A stretch of DNA of 64,000 nucleotides from Labia minor. Lineage: Eukaryota > Arthropoda > Insecta > Dermaptera > Spongiphoridae. The notes beneath the pieces are model-generated. The model ran no database searches and was not told where the DNA came from. It worked only from the letters and a program-made list of their open reading frames with translations. Location: positions 34,836,033 to 34,900,032 of the forward strand of contig OY720344.1 of NCBI GenBank assembly GCA_963082975.1, given 5' to 3'. A program made the position numbers and the translations under genes. This document shows, one piece after another, positions 22,087-34,969 of this stretch; within the stretch, counting starts at the first letter, position 1, and each line of letters begins with the position of its first letter.

Positions 22087-23449
22087 TTTTTATTAATTCA
22101 TATCAAAATATATATACTAATAGTAATTATCAACCATTTTTTCGATGTTTTTTGAAAAAGAATTTCGAAAATATAATGTTATATATTAAATTTTAAATTT
22201 CTACAAAAAGACTAAGTTGAAAGAAAAAGCACACTCCATCTTTATTTCAATTTCAATGGCAATTTTGATTTTTTAAACTTTAGTTACATTTTAATCATTT
22301 CCATCTTAGAAAATATTATCGTAAAAAAACTACCTCAATATTAAAATTAAAATACCGATTTTTATTATTCTAATAAAAATCTCAATTGCTTTTGGGTAAT
22401 TACTCATTTATTTCCCTTTTATACTTTCGATTAAATAGGAGTTTGTATAACTCTTTCATACCTCATCCCTTCCTGGCATTTTGCACCACCCACTTTTTCA
22501 GTATAGGCAATTTCTCAAGAAATAATAGCTAAGATTATATTTCGTTTCCAATATGAACTTTTAATCGAAATTTGTTCGGATGAAATGAAGCCAATAGAAT
22601 CTATAATAAACTTGGCCTCGTTGATAAATAAAGGGGATGTTGTAAGGGACTAGAAGTGGGTAGAACCCTCCTCAGATGCCTTTCTCTCTCTCTCTTTATA
22701 TATATATATATCCCTCACTTTTATTAATTAATAAATTCTTCATTGATTTCCCTCTTATTAGAAATTATTGCCACGATGTTTCCTTCATTACCATAATCAT
22801 CTAGACATTTTCCTTCATTAACATATATTAATTATTATAATTAAATGTGTATATATAATATGCAATTAAGATTGATAATAGGTATCTATTTGAAGTCAAT
22901 AATTAAATTATGCTAGTTATAAATAAGTAGAGATATGTTTTTATAAACAAAATTCTTTACCACAAACAAAGTAAATTTGAAAGTCTTTTTTGGTTTTCGA
23001 AAAGAATAGTTACCACTTACAATACTTTTTTATATAACTTCAGGAAATTTTTGAAAAAACTATTTTTAGGATCATTTATCTCCTTATTCTCTATTCCTTC
23101 ACATATATACCTACCAATTTCTTCTATTAATTATCATTATTATAATAACACTTGCAAATGTTCAATGTTGTTCCCCAATTCACACTTTAATTTAAATTCT
23201 TTTAGAATATTTTATATTATTTAGCCTTCTTGATTAAAGAACCTAAGTATTTAAATTTTTTTAAATTTCGCAATTCGACAATACGTTTTGAATGTTAAGA
23301 TTATTGATTCTATTACTTACTTTCTAATACTTACTAAATCTTAGCAATGTAATACTAAATCTTTCCTTTATATCCTAGCACTAACTAAATTTCCCAAATA
23401 TATGTACATATTTAAAAATTGTCTAATACTATCTAATACTATAATTTTT
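22087..23449. other. AT-rich stretch
   Basis: Contains a (CT)n/(TA)n tract at about 22681-22710. No gene or repeat was recognised. Confidence 0.5.
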
Positions 23450-23805
23450 TACCGACCGACGATAGTAAGGGAAGTATTGTTTTCACACCAAATTTCACAT
23501 GTGGAGATATTTACATATCTCCACGAATCATGCATTTTATTAACAGAAAAATATTTATTTATTAGTTTTTTCTTGATTTAAAATTATATGACGTCATCCA
23601 GCCATTCATGACGCCACAGCCTGGTCTTGCATATATATTATAAATAAAATAAAATTAAAAATGTTTATATTTATTATTTATGTATCCATATCTGTTTTTT
23701 ATTACATTAATAGATATATTAAAATTATTTGATATTGTTTCTGTAGCTGGAAATTAGTTTATTTCAAACCGTCGGTCGGTTCGGACCTGGCCACAGATCA
23801 ACTTT
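23450..23805 (+). mobile_element. Family A element, internal deletion
   Basis: Both family-A ends are present (T-ACCGACCGACGATAG and CGTCGGTCGGTTCGG plus hairpin). The element is only 356 bp because the sequence passes directly from the first CACACCAAATTTCACATG block to the region after the second. The microsatellite and second block are gone, consistent with recombination or slippage between the two internal copies. The left flank is a T run. Confidence 0.85.
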
Positions 23806-26400
23806 TTTTCTAATGTCTCCCTTCTATTTTTAATTCAATCGTAATTCAAATAATTCTGATTTTTAATTTCCCCAACTAATCCTTTCTTCAAGGCAAATCG
23901 AACTATTTTTTTCGGAATTCCCATTAAAATTAAAATAAGAAAAAGTTTCCCTATCTATTTATTCTGTCTCAATCATTGTTGAAGTCTACAATATTAGATC
24001 GGCCCCCGATATTATAAACACATTTAAAATTATTATGGGTAAATATCTAATTAATTTAATAATGACTATACATATTTAAAATTCTTATGGATAAATCTAT
24101 TAAATTTTCTCATTAGTATTTATAAATTAGAGTCATTACCGAGGAGATTGGGCGAGTCATTGTGAGGATATTTGGTTAAGGAAAGACCAACGAGAAGTTT
24201 GTTTAAGTATTTAAGGGGAAAATCAATTGGGAAACGATTGATAGATATTACAAGTGGGGTATTTTCAAGTTCAGCAGCTCTCTTAACATTAAAATATACA
24301 AATATCTTATTGAAGGGAGATATTTATTATTTTCTTTTTAATAGTAAAGATTTGTTTTTCTTCTTTTTAATTCAAGTAAAAATGATATTTAATAAAAAAA
24401 AAGTTTAGTAATAAAAATAAAATAAATCTCAACATATTTAATGTAAATTATTATTCGCTTTGAACGATAGTAAATAGAATAAATATCATGTAATGTTCTC
24501 TGAAAAGTATATTTTATATTATCAAAGAAATAATGGGAAATTATTTAAATTTGCTCATAAAATTTAATAACCCTTAAAAAAATATTTGAAATGGATATTC
24601 TTAAAGGATAGAAGGTTTTAGGCAAGCAACATTCTTTCTTCAAAGACTATAAAGTGGACATTTAATTAAAAAAAATGGATAATATATTATATATTTTTTT
24701 ACGTTTTTCAGAGAATTTCTTTTCACAATTACAGAATACAACATTTAATTTGATCATCTAACAGGACTTACGGGAACGAGGGAAGGGGTACATTCATAAT
24801 ACATAGAGAAGAAAGAATAATGTGTAATTTGTGTTGCTTTTATTTCAATTAAATAATTTAATTCATATTTAAAAAAAAAAATATTTGAATATACGTTTTG
24901 TATAATATTTTCATCTACATACATTGACAATATGAAATAATTAAAGGTTTTTCTTAAAATAATATAAAAAAATTAAAATATTTTAATTAAGAATTTGGAA
25001 TTAATTTTTAATTTGATTTTCAGTCGAGGTTTTAATTAAGAACAAAAATTAAAATAAAATGAATAGTCAATATCACAGCAGTTATGTCTTTATTTTATTT
25101 TTGAATTTTATTAAGAAGACAATTAACCCATTTTTATTTATTTGAATATTATAATCAAAAGATTTTATTAATGGATTAATAGTAGTAGTTTACATTAGGT
25201 TATTCTTAAAATTCGAAATATAGTTAGTAATTATTTTTAATTTAATTAGAAAATATTTTTTATATCAAGATAATGAGAAATGTATAATATTATGTAAAAA
25301 AAATTTTTTTTTGCGTGAAATTAATTTAATTTCAAAATATTTTCTTCATTTTTGAATTAAGAGAAGGAAGTTAGTATATCATTCATTCTATATATATATA
25401 TATATATATACAGGGTTAGTTATTTTTTAATAAAGAAGTTGGTTTTATATAGATCGATTATATATTTGCACAATTGAGAAAAATTATTGTTTTTTTCTTT
25501 TTGTGTGTAGTAAACATTTAAAGATAGAATTCTTTAATTTCGGGATTTCTCTTCATCCATCATTCTATTTAATATATAAAATTCCCTTGAGATATAAAAA
25601 TCCTTTCCCCATTATAGAAGCGAACTTAATTTAATAAACATTAAGAGAATTTATTTATTTAAGTAAGGAAATAATGATTAAAGAAATAAAATTGTGGTTT
25701 TATTTTTAGGGACATTTACTAATTGTAATAGTTATTCAATTTAATATATTTATACCCTTTTTTTTAAAAAAAAAATAAGAAAAAAAAACTGATTATTTTT
25801 TTATTATTTTATAAGCGGAGTTTAACTGTTCAATAAATACAACTTTGATTTGTTTTTTCTTTTGACCAATGCCATATTGTATTTGAAAAATTATTCTTTC
25901 ATTTATGATCACTGTATCGATAATTTTTCACTGGATTCTCATTCATTACGGAGATCATCAGGATTCATCAATTTATTCCAAGTTGAAAGGGATGCCTTCC
26001 CATTCAGTAGAGTTGCTAATGTTAATAACCACCCTCATAAAGCATGGCTCATGAATATTGAGGTCAATTTTTCTAAATGATTGTCGAATTGGTCTTCTAA
26101 TGAAAATAGACAAAATACTAATAATTAATGTATTTAATAAAATTATTGACATTTAAATATAATATTAAATAATATATTTAATTAAAAAAAATGCCAAGAA
26201 ATACAAAATTATGAATAATAATGAATATGGGTATTGTATATGTATATTTTCAAAAATTAATTCGTTAATTCGTTCTTTCTCGTTATGATTATTATTAGTA
26301 AATAAATTACTGATATCGTTATAATTATTCATTCAATAATACTGCAATTTACTTTTCAATTAACTTTTTCCACATCTATTCAGAACGCAACCTGCTTCAC
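23806..26400. other. Long AT-rich stretch
   Basis: Short frames at 24172-24408 and 25850-26080 are not supported by motifs or splice signals. A (TA)n tract lies at 25391-25410, and a C-rich patch precedes 24760. Nothing else was recognised. Confidence 0.5.
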
Positions 26401-26414
26401 ACCAAAACTTGTGC

Positions 26415-26469
26415 TGACGTCACTGAAGGTATAAACAGAGTTGCCTATTTACTTCGTTTAATGCAAATA
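26415..26469 (+). promoter_or_regulatory. Promoter-like cluster: CRE, TATA, octamer
   Basis: TGACGTCA (26415-26422) is followed 7 bases later by TATAAA (26430-26435), and ATGCAAAT, the octamer, is at 26461-26468. The surrounding 26380-26500 is GC-richer than its flanks and is not a family-A copy, although family A carries similar CREs. The arrangement would fit a core promoter on the plus strand with a start near 26460. No transcript evidence exists. Confidence 0.25.
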
Positions 26470-26705
26470 AGTCATGCTGCAATTCACTATGTTATTTTCA
26501 TGGTTTCTACATAAATGTAATTATATAATAAAATTCATTTTTAAATAAAAATTTCTTTTGAATATACATATTACAATATATTCATACAATTATTCTCACA
26601 AGGAAATAAGTTATTTACTTAAAGTGGTACCATTCTCATTTAGTAGAGTTTTGGAGTATTCTATTATTTAATTACAAAGCACTTTAATTGTTTTGTTCCT
26701 TGTAG

Positions 26706-26813
26706 AAGATGGTAAACCCTCTGAAATTGGCACAAATCGTCCTTAAAGGAATTCTAAGTACAGCCTCTGTCACTTTAAATAGTTATCTATCTTTTGAAAA
26801 ATTAAGTTTCTAA
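26706..26813 (+). CDS. Possible short exon, frame uncertain
   Basis: A strong acceptor-like tract (TTGTTTTGTTCCTTGTAG) ends at 26705. Two frames follow. One, continuing a codon from upstream, reads EDGKPSEIGTNRP and stops at 26744. The other starts at ATG 26709 and reads MVNPLKLAQIVLKGILSTAS, then 14 more residues to TAA at 26811. Both are too short to judge. The promoter-like cluster 300 bases upstream is in the same direction. A chance acceptor is a real alternative. Confidence 0.2.
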   Translation, partial: KMVNPLKLAQIVLKGILSTASVTLNSYLSFEKLSF

Positions 26814-27374
26814 TCAAATTCATTCAATTAAATTTAAATTATATTAAAACACCTCTTAATCCTATTATGAAAAAAAAAATATTTTAAGTTATACTATTAC
26901 AATCACATTAAATTTTGGGACTGAAGAATTTTAATTTCGTTTTTCATATTAAAAAAATAAAAAAAATGTTTTACAATTATCTATATTGTAATACTATAGT
27001 ATCTAGTCGCAGTCTGAGAAAGAACCTTGTCGTCCAGGTTTCAAGTCTAAGGCATAATAAGTCTATACTTGAATTAAGTTGCGGCCTTCGAAAATCAAGA
27101 TAAAGAGTGAGAGGATCCGTTGCACTAATCATTCAACACCTTTATCTCACTTAGGCGGCAACCAACTTGATTAGGCGCTGAACTTATAAGAAGTACAAAA
27201 GTCAGCGATTTTTTATAAATAAAAGTAACTAAAAGTTATTTTGTGATTTTTTTCATGTAGTATATTTTCTTTTATTTACTCATTAGTATTTATTTAAATT
27301 ACTATTCAATTATAGGTTATTTTTATTGATTACTGTAACAAATTTTAAATCTATGTATCTGATTATTCTTTTTA
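26814..27374. other. AT-rich with a GC-richer patch
   Basis: 27000-27200 is less AT-rich and has an imperfect long-range fold (TTGCGGCC near 27080 against GGCGGCAA near 27160). No gene was recognised. Confidence 0.45.
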
Positions 27375-27963
27375 TACCGACCGACGATAGTAAGGGAGGT
27401 ATTGTTTTCACACCAAATTTCACATGTGGAGATTTTTACATATCTCCACGAATCATGCATTTTATTAACAGAAAAAAGTATTTTTAGCATGATGTCTGTC
27501 CGTCCGTCCGTATAGTTGTGTACACCTTGAACGGCTCAACGGATTTTGATGAAATTTGGTATATTTACTTAATGCATGATGAATTGATCCACTTTTGGTG
27601 CAAATCCGGAAACCGATTGAAGGGAAGAGTTATTTTCTCATCAAATTTCACATGAGGAGATTTTTTACATATCACCACGAATCATGCACTTTGTATTGGT
27701 TTTATCCTCGAGAAAAATCATCTTTATTAGTTTTTTCTTAATTTAAAATTATATGACGTCATCCAGTCATTCATGACGTCACAGCCTGGTCTTACATATA
27801 TATATTATAAATAAAATAAAATTAAAAATATTTATGTTATATCCATATCTGTGTTTTATTACATTAATAGATATATTAAAATTATTTGAAATTGTTTCTG
27901 TAGTTGGAAATTTATTTACTTCAAACCGTCAGTCGGTTCGGACCTGGCCACAGGTCAACTTAT
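27375..27963 (+). mobile_element. Family A element, near full length
   Basis: Same ends and internal blocks as the other full copies, with a GTCCGTCCGTCCG tract at about 27497-27510. About 37 bases are missing between the two internal blocks, just after GGAAACCG, relative to the 50007 copy. The first CRE (27757-27764) is intact. Confidence 0.85.
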
Positions 27964-29282
27964 TTTTATTGAGAATTGAATTATAAATTAACTAAATAAA
28001 TCGAACTATTAATTAATTTTTATAAATTTAAAAGAAATTATTTAATTTTTGTATTGTACATTATAAATTATTTATAATATTAAAATTATTATTTAAATTA
28101 TTTATATTATTTAAGAACGACAAAGACAGCCCTTCCATCCTCAATTTTCTTTGGGAACTTCAACTCCTTCTCCCCTCACACATTTTGAGAAACTTATCAA
28201 TAGAAACTGAAAATGTCACTGATTTTAATATGAAATTATCATTGTATTTTATTAAATAAAAATTTAAAAGCGACACCTTTATCATTATTCTAATAATTAT
28301 TTTAAAAATAAAAAACAAAATAGATTAAAATGTTATAAAATTATTTATTTTTTAATTTTCTATTATATTTAATAGAATTAATTTATACACAAGATATTAC
28401 AGATATTATTTTCAATTGAATAGAGCCTTTGCTATTATACGAGTTCTGTGTATAAATTTAATTATTAATATTTACAAAAAGTTTGAATGAGAATTAAAAT
28501 TTTCTATTGTGTGTGTGTGAAAATACTAAAGAGATATTCAATAAAAAATAAAATACTTTTGACAAATAAATACTTTTTACAATATCAATTATTTCTTAGG
28601 ACGTATTCTAAATAGTATATGTATATATTTATTTTATTATTTGGGAACCTTGCAAAATATGCCTTCTATATACATTTATTAAATCGAAAGGATTTTTTTA
28701 GTATTGTATTTTTTTTATTTGGATAATTGCCGGGCTATCCTCTCTTCTCATGAATATTCATTCATTCATTTCATTTGCTCCATCCGTTTCACTTACTACT
28801 TATATGATTTGAAATAGAAAAATGAAAATTTATTTTTTCTTCCTCCCATTCCTACCCGATTTATTTTTATTTATTTTAGATTTAAATAAGAATCAAGTGT
28901 TAATAAGTTCAAACGATATTCTTTGCTTCAAATGTTTTTGTTATTTTTTATAGAATATGTAGAAATTTTCTTATAAAATTTTAAAAAAATCTTCAAATTA
29001 AAATAATAAACAATATCCATTTATTATTATTTTTAAACTATTATTATAATTATATAATTATGGTACTTCAAAGGAGTTTGAATGAAACGTTTGATTATAG
29101 GGATACTATTGTATAATAAGTAATAGATGGTAGATGAATCAATTACGCAGTAGGTTGATAATATAAGCTGTATGCCAGGGATTTGGGAAAGGATAGTTAT
29201 TGAATGGAGTAGTTTAACAAGAGAGTCACTTGTGAGCTTGTGAGTGCTTTGACTAAAAACGTTAGATTATATAAATTCTATA
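27964..29282. other. AT-rich stretch
   Basis: Nothing recognised. A moderately GC-richer patch at 29090-29260 has no open frame. Confidence 0.5.
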
Positions 29283-29501
29283 TTAACACACTATGAGTGG
29301 GGCGGGTATTTGTACCCGTTGCGGGGACTACCACTTATAAGCGGTGCGGGTATTTATACCCGTTGCCACTTATATAATATATATATTTTCCCTTGTATCA
29401 CTTAAAATTACTTATTTTAAACGATAACTAATATATATCCCTCATATAAGTGGCAGTCCCCGCAACGGGTACAAATACCCGCCCCGCTCATAGTGTGTTA
29501 A
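29283..29501. mobile_element. piggyBac-like MITE in a TTAA target
   Basis: TTAA at 29283-29286 and 29498-29501 flank a 211-bp unit. It starts CACACTATGAGTGGGGCGGG and ends as its near-perfect inverse. The arms extend through GGGTATTTGTACCCGTTGCG for about 45 bases. A second direct copy of the GCGGGTATTTATACCCGTTG module lies at 29342-29363 in the left half only. TTAA duplication with CAC-type ends fits piggyBac-like non-autonomous elements. No coding capacity. Confidence 0.8.
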
Positions 29502-31201
29502 TAATAAAGAATAACAATTATTATATGATTTTAATATATACATCAACATATATTAATACTATTTTTTCCTTTTAACATTGAATCCATTTTTAGTAGTGTA
29601 AACCAAAATAATTCTTTATTTTTTCTCATTAGCCATATGCCAAAGAAAATGACAAATACTCCAATTGTGCATGTTTAATGAAATGGAACTTAAACATGCG
29701 GTTGCCTACATCGCTTTCCTTTCAATATACATGAAATTTACTGTGGAGTTACTGCGGTAGCAATGCGAAGTAAACGATTCTCAGTATGTATATGCAGAAA
29801 CATTTTAAGCAACGACAATAGTAGATCAATAAATTTTAACTTCTTATGTTTTTTTATCAAAAAATTGCACGTAATTTATAAGCAATTTTTCTTCTTTTTT
29901 TCATTTCTGTTCTTTGTTGATTTCAAACAACCATTATGAGTAAAATGATTTGTATTCGGTAACAGACGGAGGCCTTTTGAAATGGAACTATACTCTAATA
30001 TTTTTGTTTTTTTTTATTTGCAATTGTCCCGGAAAAAGTACGACTAATGAAATCATATTTTCCCCTTCCCCTTCTACCTCTACTTGCTCTCTCTATTTTT
30101 TTGTTTTTTTTTACAAAATTACAATTATGATTTAATTATAATTTTATTACCTAATTATATCCAAAAGAGAATTAATATTTGAATATATTCAAAATTAATT
30201 TTTCTATACAACAATCATTGAGGATTTAATTTTTTCAATCAACTTTACCATTAATTATTATAAATATAGGAAGTATTTTTTAATTGATAATTTTTTAAAA
30301 AAATGAATTTTGAATTGATTTTTATGGAGTTGTGCTTAAATTCATATTATGTAATTATAGATAATTTAAAAAAATATAAATTTTTATTACTATAACATAA
30401 TCAAATATTTTTTAATGAGGAAGAATACAATGGTAATTGTTATTATAGGAGTTATTTGTCAAAAGTTAAACTGACCTCAAATTATTTAATTAACATTTGA
30501 CCTTTATCTATTGATCTCTCCATTATCAATAGATATTTTTAAAGCTGCCACTTTTCATAGTTATTCACAATAAATCCTAAAATATTTTTTCTTTTTATCT
30601 GAATGTGTCAAATCATACGTTAATATCATTATTAATTATCTTTTTGCTCTATTAATTTATCGCTCTTAGCGAGTTTTCTATTGGTATGTTTGAAATTTCA
30701 TATAACTACGATTTTTAATTTTATTAGTTTATATTTCAATACAATATATTTATATATATATATTATAATTGGATTTTTAATTATTTCAATAGTAATTCTC
30801 AAAATGATCTGATTAATGTGTTAAATAAACCATTCTTTCTCTTCTTTCGCCCCTCCCTTCTTGAACATATTATATATATTGTATATAATATATATATATA
30901 AATTATATTTATAGCTTCTTTTAACCGTAGTATATATAATTTAGGATAGAGGGCTTATTAAGTATTTATTAAGTATTAATGTTAGTGTTAGTTTAATTTT
31001 GATTGCGTATATAATATTCTATAAATAACATGTAATTTAATTATTCTTTTAGGTATGTATTATTTAAATGTGTAAATATTCTAATAATTGTATAATAATT
31101 GTAAATATTCTTTTAGAATTAATAAAATCACAACAAAACCGAAGAAACCCTTCTCTCATTGAAAGCCACCTTACAAATTAAATTACTTAGACATTTTTAG
31201 A
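29502..31201. other. AT-rich stretch
   Basis: No repeat or gene recognised. (TA)n tracts lie at about 30751-30766 and 30871-30900. The 61-codon frame at 29950 is a T-rich artefact. Confidence 0.5.
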
Positions 31202-31735
31202 ATGGATAGAAGCCGATTGGAAGAAAATAAACTGTATGTACACATCATAAAAACGAATGAAAATGAATTTGGACTGGGTCTTTCACAAGATAAAATCTTC
31301 CAGGCGAATATCAAAATTTGGCAGATCACAAGGTACTAATTCAAAAATCATCAAAAAAAAACAAACGCTATTGTGGCTATAAAACCTATTAAGGGTTATC
31401 GGAAAATAGGACTTAAAATAGACGAAAATTTAATGAAAGAATATTTCGATGAAGATGATAACCTTTGCTATAAAAATATTCTATTGGAAGAAATAAATTC
31501 AATTCAATCGGAACTAAAGTATAATGAATCTGATGAAGAAAATTTTTTGACTAAAGAAATAAATGATTTGAAATTAAAAAAATATTTAAATAAAATAAAT
31601 TTTCACGAGGTGGAAAAAAAATTTATTTTAAACAAATTTGATAAACAACACAATCCGATAAAATGGTTTGAGCAATTTGAAAAAGAATGCGAAAGACACC
31701 ATTACTCATATATCTTTCTTTTTTTTGTATTTTAA
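31202..31735 (+). pseudogene. Gag-like reading frame with one in-frame stop
   Basis: From ATG at 31202 one frame runs to 31735 with a single TAA at codon 46 (31337). It starts MDRSRLEENKLYVHIIKTNE. After the stop it continues through KPIKGYRKIGLKIDENLMKE, a charged middle with ILLEEINSIQSEL, and near the end FDKQHNPIKWFEQFEKECER. F-D..x-P..W-F-x-x-F-E-x-x-C is the pattern of retrotransposon Gag capsid-like domains. The frame then decays into a hydrophobic tail. No protease, zinc knuckle, polymerase or LTR follows, so this is a truncated relic or an exapted fragment. The retroelement class is not fixed. Confidence 0.5.
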
Positions 31736-32229
31736 ATATTTTACACTTTTTAGTATAATTTTGCAATCGATATTAATTCACAATTGATTGATAGTAATAT
31801 GCCGACTTCAACTCTTAAACTTGACACAGCTATGATGTAATGAATCTTAAATGAATTTAAAACTAATGTGTTACGGACAAATTTTGTTTATTTCATTTTA
31901 TTTTATTTTGTTCTATTTTGCATATTGAATAAAACAAAAAAATATATTAATTATATTAAAATTGATTTTATGTATTTATGTTAAGTAAATGTTATTATTA
32001 AATAATAATTATTATATTATATTAAATTTATAAATAAATAATTTTTATTAATATAAGATTTTATAAATATATATATATGCCATTTGAGGGGAAGAAGAAA
32101 ACATTATAATAAATTCTGAACAATTATTTTTATAAAATTCTCAAATTATTCCAATTATTTTTTTAAGATAAACAATTCGATAAAATTGTGCTATTTAAGC
32201 TTTTTATTAATATAAATATAAATTTTTCA
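31736..32229. other. AT-rich stretch
   Basis: No pol-like continuation of the gag-like frame is visible. Confidence 0.5.
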
Positions 32230-32408
32230 ATTCAATACAATTTCATTTATTAATTTGATTCTACAAAGTATAATTGACACGTGCTTTATTATTAGAACTG
32301 ACGCCATGGAATTAATCCCAACCAATTTGTAGTAAGCCTGTAGCAGTGCTTTTACATGCTCTTCATACACGATGCCACTAATAATCAAGTCCAACGAACC
32401 ATCGGGGA
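32230..32408 (-). CDS. Candidate exon on the minus strand, unknown protein
   Basis: On the minus strand an acceptor-like AATATTGTTTAG ends at 32409. The next frame (two bases, then CCC GAT GGT) reads PDGSLDLIISGIVYEEHVKA then LLQAYYKLVGINSMASVLII. It stays open to a stop near 32230. Codons such as GCA CTG CTA CAG GCT and GGG ATT AAT TCC ATG GCG use G/C third positions far more than the flanks. I do not recognise the protein. Possible donors (GTAAAA, GTGTCA) occur inside, so the exon may be shorter. A transposon origin is not excluded; the gag-like frame lies 500 bases away on the other strand. Confidence 0.3.
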
Positions 32409-32409
32409 C

Positions 32410-33285
32410 TAAACAATATTTCAAAAATGTCAAGATACACCTTTTTGATTTATGAACTTAAAAACTAAGTTGAAATAAATGAAATGATTAATGAATATAT
32501 TTTGTTGTTGGCGTTTCTCTTTATTTCAACAGCGTATTTTACAAAACAGACATTTTATTTTGCAGAGATTAGCATACTAGTTCAATTTATTTCTTAAATT
32601 TATACGTTCATAAAAATATATGAATTTGAAAAAATAGATGAACATTTTTTTAGAAAAAAAATGGGGGGAGGTATTCAAGAATGTCGAAGAAAACATCTCA
32701 ATTATCGTCACTTCTTGAATTCATAAATTCTTCATCCAACTTCAATCTCTCTTTTAGTCTGATATCGTTAACCCTATCATTTCCCTTCAACCTAATCATC
32801 ATTAATTATCTTTTTCTCATTCTCAAACTTAATGTCTACTTCACACCCTGAACACCCCTTATGGTATAAGTTATTTTAGAGTCCTTATACGTTCTTCTCC
32901 TCGATGCATAAGTTCCGAGTTGAAATTCTAAAAGTCACAAAATCCGGGCAACACTCTTGTCTCTTTCTATATGTAAACTGTTATATATATAATTTATTTA
33001 TTTTTGTATAGATGTTGTAATCAAGCTTTAAAGCAACCGTGTCAAACTAAAAAGGTAACTCATATCAAACAAGCAATTATATGTAAAATAAATTTTTGAG
33101 AATACCAAAATAAATAAAATTAATATTCTTTTTAATTCTATTTTTAATAAAATATATAATATTTATTCTGAAGGGAAGGGGTGTGTGTTATGTTGTTACC
33201 TTTCTACATATAATGTAAAATAATTCAAAATTTTGAATTCTATTTGTATATATATATATATATATAAATAAATGAATTCTATTTG

Positions 33286-33321
<36 letters not shown>

Positions 33322-34969
33322 ATATATATTTAAAATAATTAATTTATCCAGTATCTGTGGTGATATTATACAGAAAAGTAAAGTTGTAATAAAATATGGT
33401 TGAACCTTTTAAATATTGGATATTAAATTATATATATATATAAAAATATAAAATTTATTTTTTTACCCCCTTTACTAACACTGCCAAAATAGTATTTATT
33501 ATTTTTAGAACATTGAAACAGGTTTTAATTTGCAACTTCTTGGTCTAGTGTCAATATATAATAGTTTACATATATGGCAAACCTATATACCTATATATGT
33601 AGGAGTAAATGTATTGATATGGAAACGAAAGGCAAATAGGATGGATGAGGATTAGACAATGCGAAGAAAATTTATGAAAGAATTTCAAATGTTGAATAAA
33701 TAACCAGCCCTTTTTGTACTTTAAGAAAAAATAAAGTTCTTCTCCTTTTATTTTAAGTGAAATGTTTATTAAAATAATGTAAATATTTTAAAATAAAAAT
33801 AAAATGAAGAATAATTATTATCCGAGTGTGAAATTAAAAGAAAAGAAATAAAAACAAAGTCCATCTTTCTCACCCCTTTCCCTCTTCTTATTCGTTCTCT
33901 TGTCTTTTTTATTCAATGTCAACTTTAATTAATATACTGATTGATGATTATATTAATGTGATTAATCATTTATAAAAATTAATAAAAAATTTGAGAAAAA
34001 AACTATAATTATTTAATATTATTTTTTTTCTTAATTTTCAATTTTTATATATAAGTAATTTAAAAATAATAAAATATAATAATATTTAGTATCAGGTTGC
34101 TTTGACTTCTACTATTTTGGTTATTACTTATTATTTATATAAACAATTTTCTAATTCTCTATCTTTTCATTTACATTTGTTGAAAGACACGTAGGTATAC
34201 TTAAGAAGAATTATTTGTTGGAAATTTTGTTTCATATGAGAAACTTCAGTTCATTAATTCTATCTGGGGCAATGTCTCCATCTTAATGAACTTATTTAGA
34301 CATAGAGGATGAACTTATTAGATTTCTTTGACTATTGTTAAATATAGAAACCTTCTATGATAACTTTTCTACGTTTGGGATGTTTTAATTAAGATTGGGG
34401 GAGGGGGGGGGAGGAAAGCTCGTTATACCAGGGCGATGACCTTTGCGTACGGAATTCCAAATTAACTTGAACAATGGCAAACAACTCCTTTCACTTTATT
34501 CTTCTTATTTAAATGTTATTTATCTGAAGAATCTTAATTGAACTGATTAATATATTCTAATATAGATATATTAACTCAGCTGCAAATTTATTGCCCACCT
34601 TGATTTTATAATTAATACTAATATTGTTAAATTTATTTTAAGAACCAAAATAAATATTTTATTTATTAAATAAAGAAAATAATGAATGGATCAAAGTGGG
34701 TGTTTAATTATACTGCTTTGTGGATTTATTCATATATGCAAATATTATATAAGGTGTATTATTAAGTAATAAGTAATTTTATTTTGTAAATATTTATTTA
34801 AAGAAAAACCTCATCACAGTGAAATTCAGGTATATTTTTTAAATTCGTCAAACACTACTAGTTATATAATATGTAACTTATTATAATAATTAGTTTAACT
34901 AATTAATTTTAAATTTTAAATAACATTTTATTTGAAATCAATTAATTTAACCATTAACACTAGTTAAAT
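32410..34969. other. AT-rich stretch with large (TA)n blocks
   Basis: 33230-33331 holds two copies of GAATTCTATTTGTATATA, each followed by a TA run. A poly-G tract lies at 34399-34414. A 56-codon ATG frame at 32678 (MSKKTSQLSSLLEFINSSSN) is T/C-rich and unsupported. No repeat family was seen. Confidence 0.5.
33230..33331. repeat. Duplicated (TA)n microsatellite block
   Basis: Two tandem units, each ATTCTATTTGTATATA followed by TA repeats; the second is longer and interrupted. Confidence 0.85.

Noticed and set aside
24172-24408. 78-codon frame MVKERPTRSLFKYL
   Set aside because: Initially suggested a LINE RP-R motif, but no neighbouring LINE motifs and it ends in Phe/Lys runs.
25850-26080. 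76-codon plus-strand frame
   Set aside because: No motif, splice sites or repeat match; I could not separate it from chance.
27080-27170. tRNA-like or structured RNA from TTGCGGCC..GGCGGCAA pairing
   Set aside because: Loop too large, no T-arm or anticodon arm, pairing imperfect.
32678-32851. 56-codon ATG frame MSKKTSQLSSLLEF
   Set aside because: C/T-rich low-complexity sequence, no splice or promoter support, and no recognisable motif.
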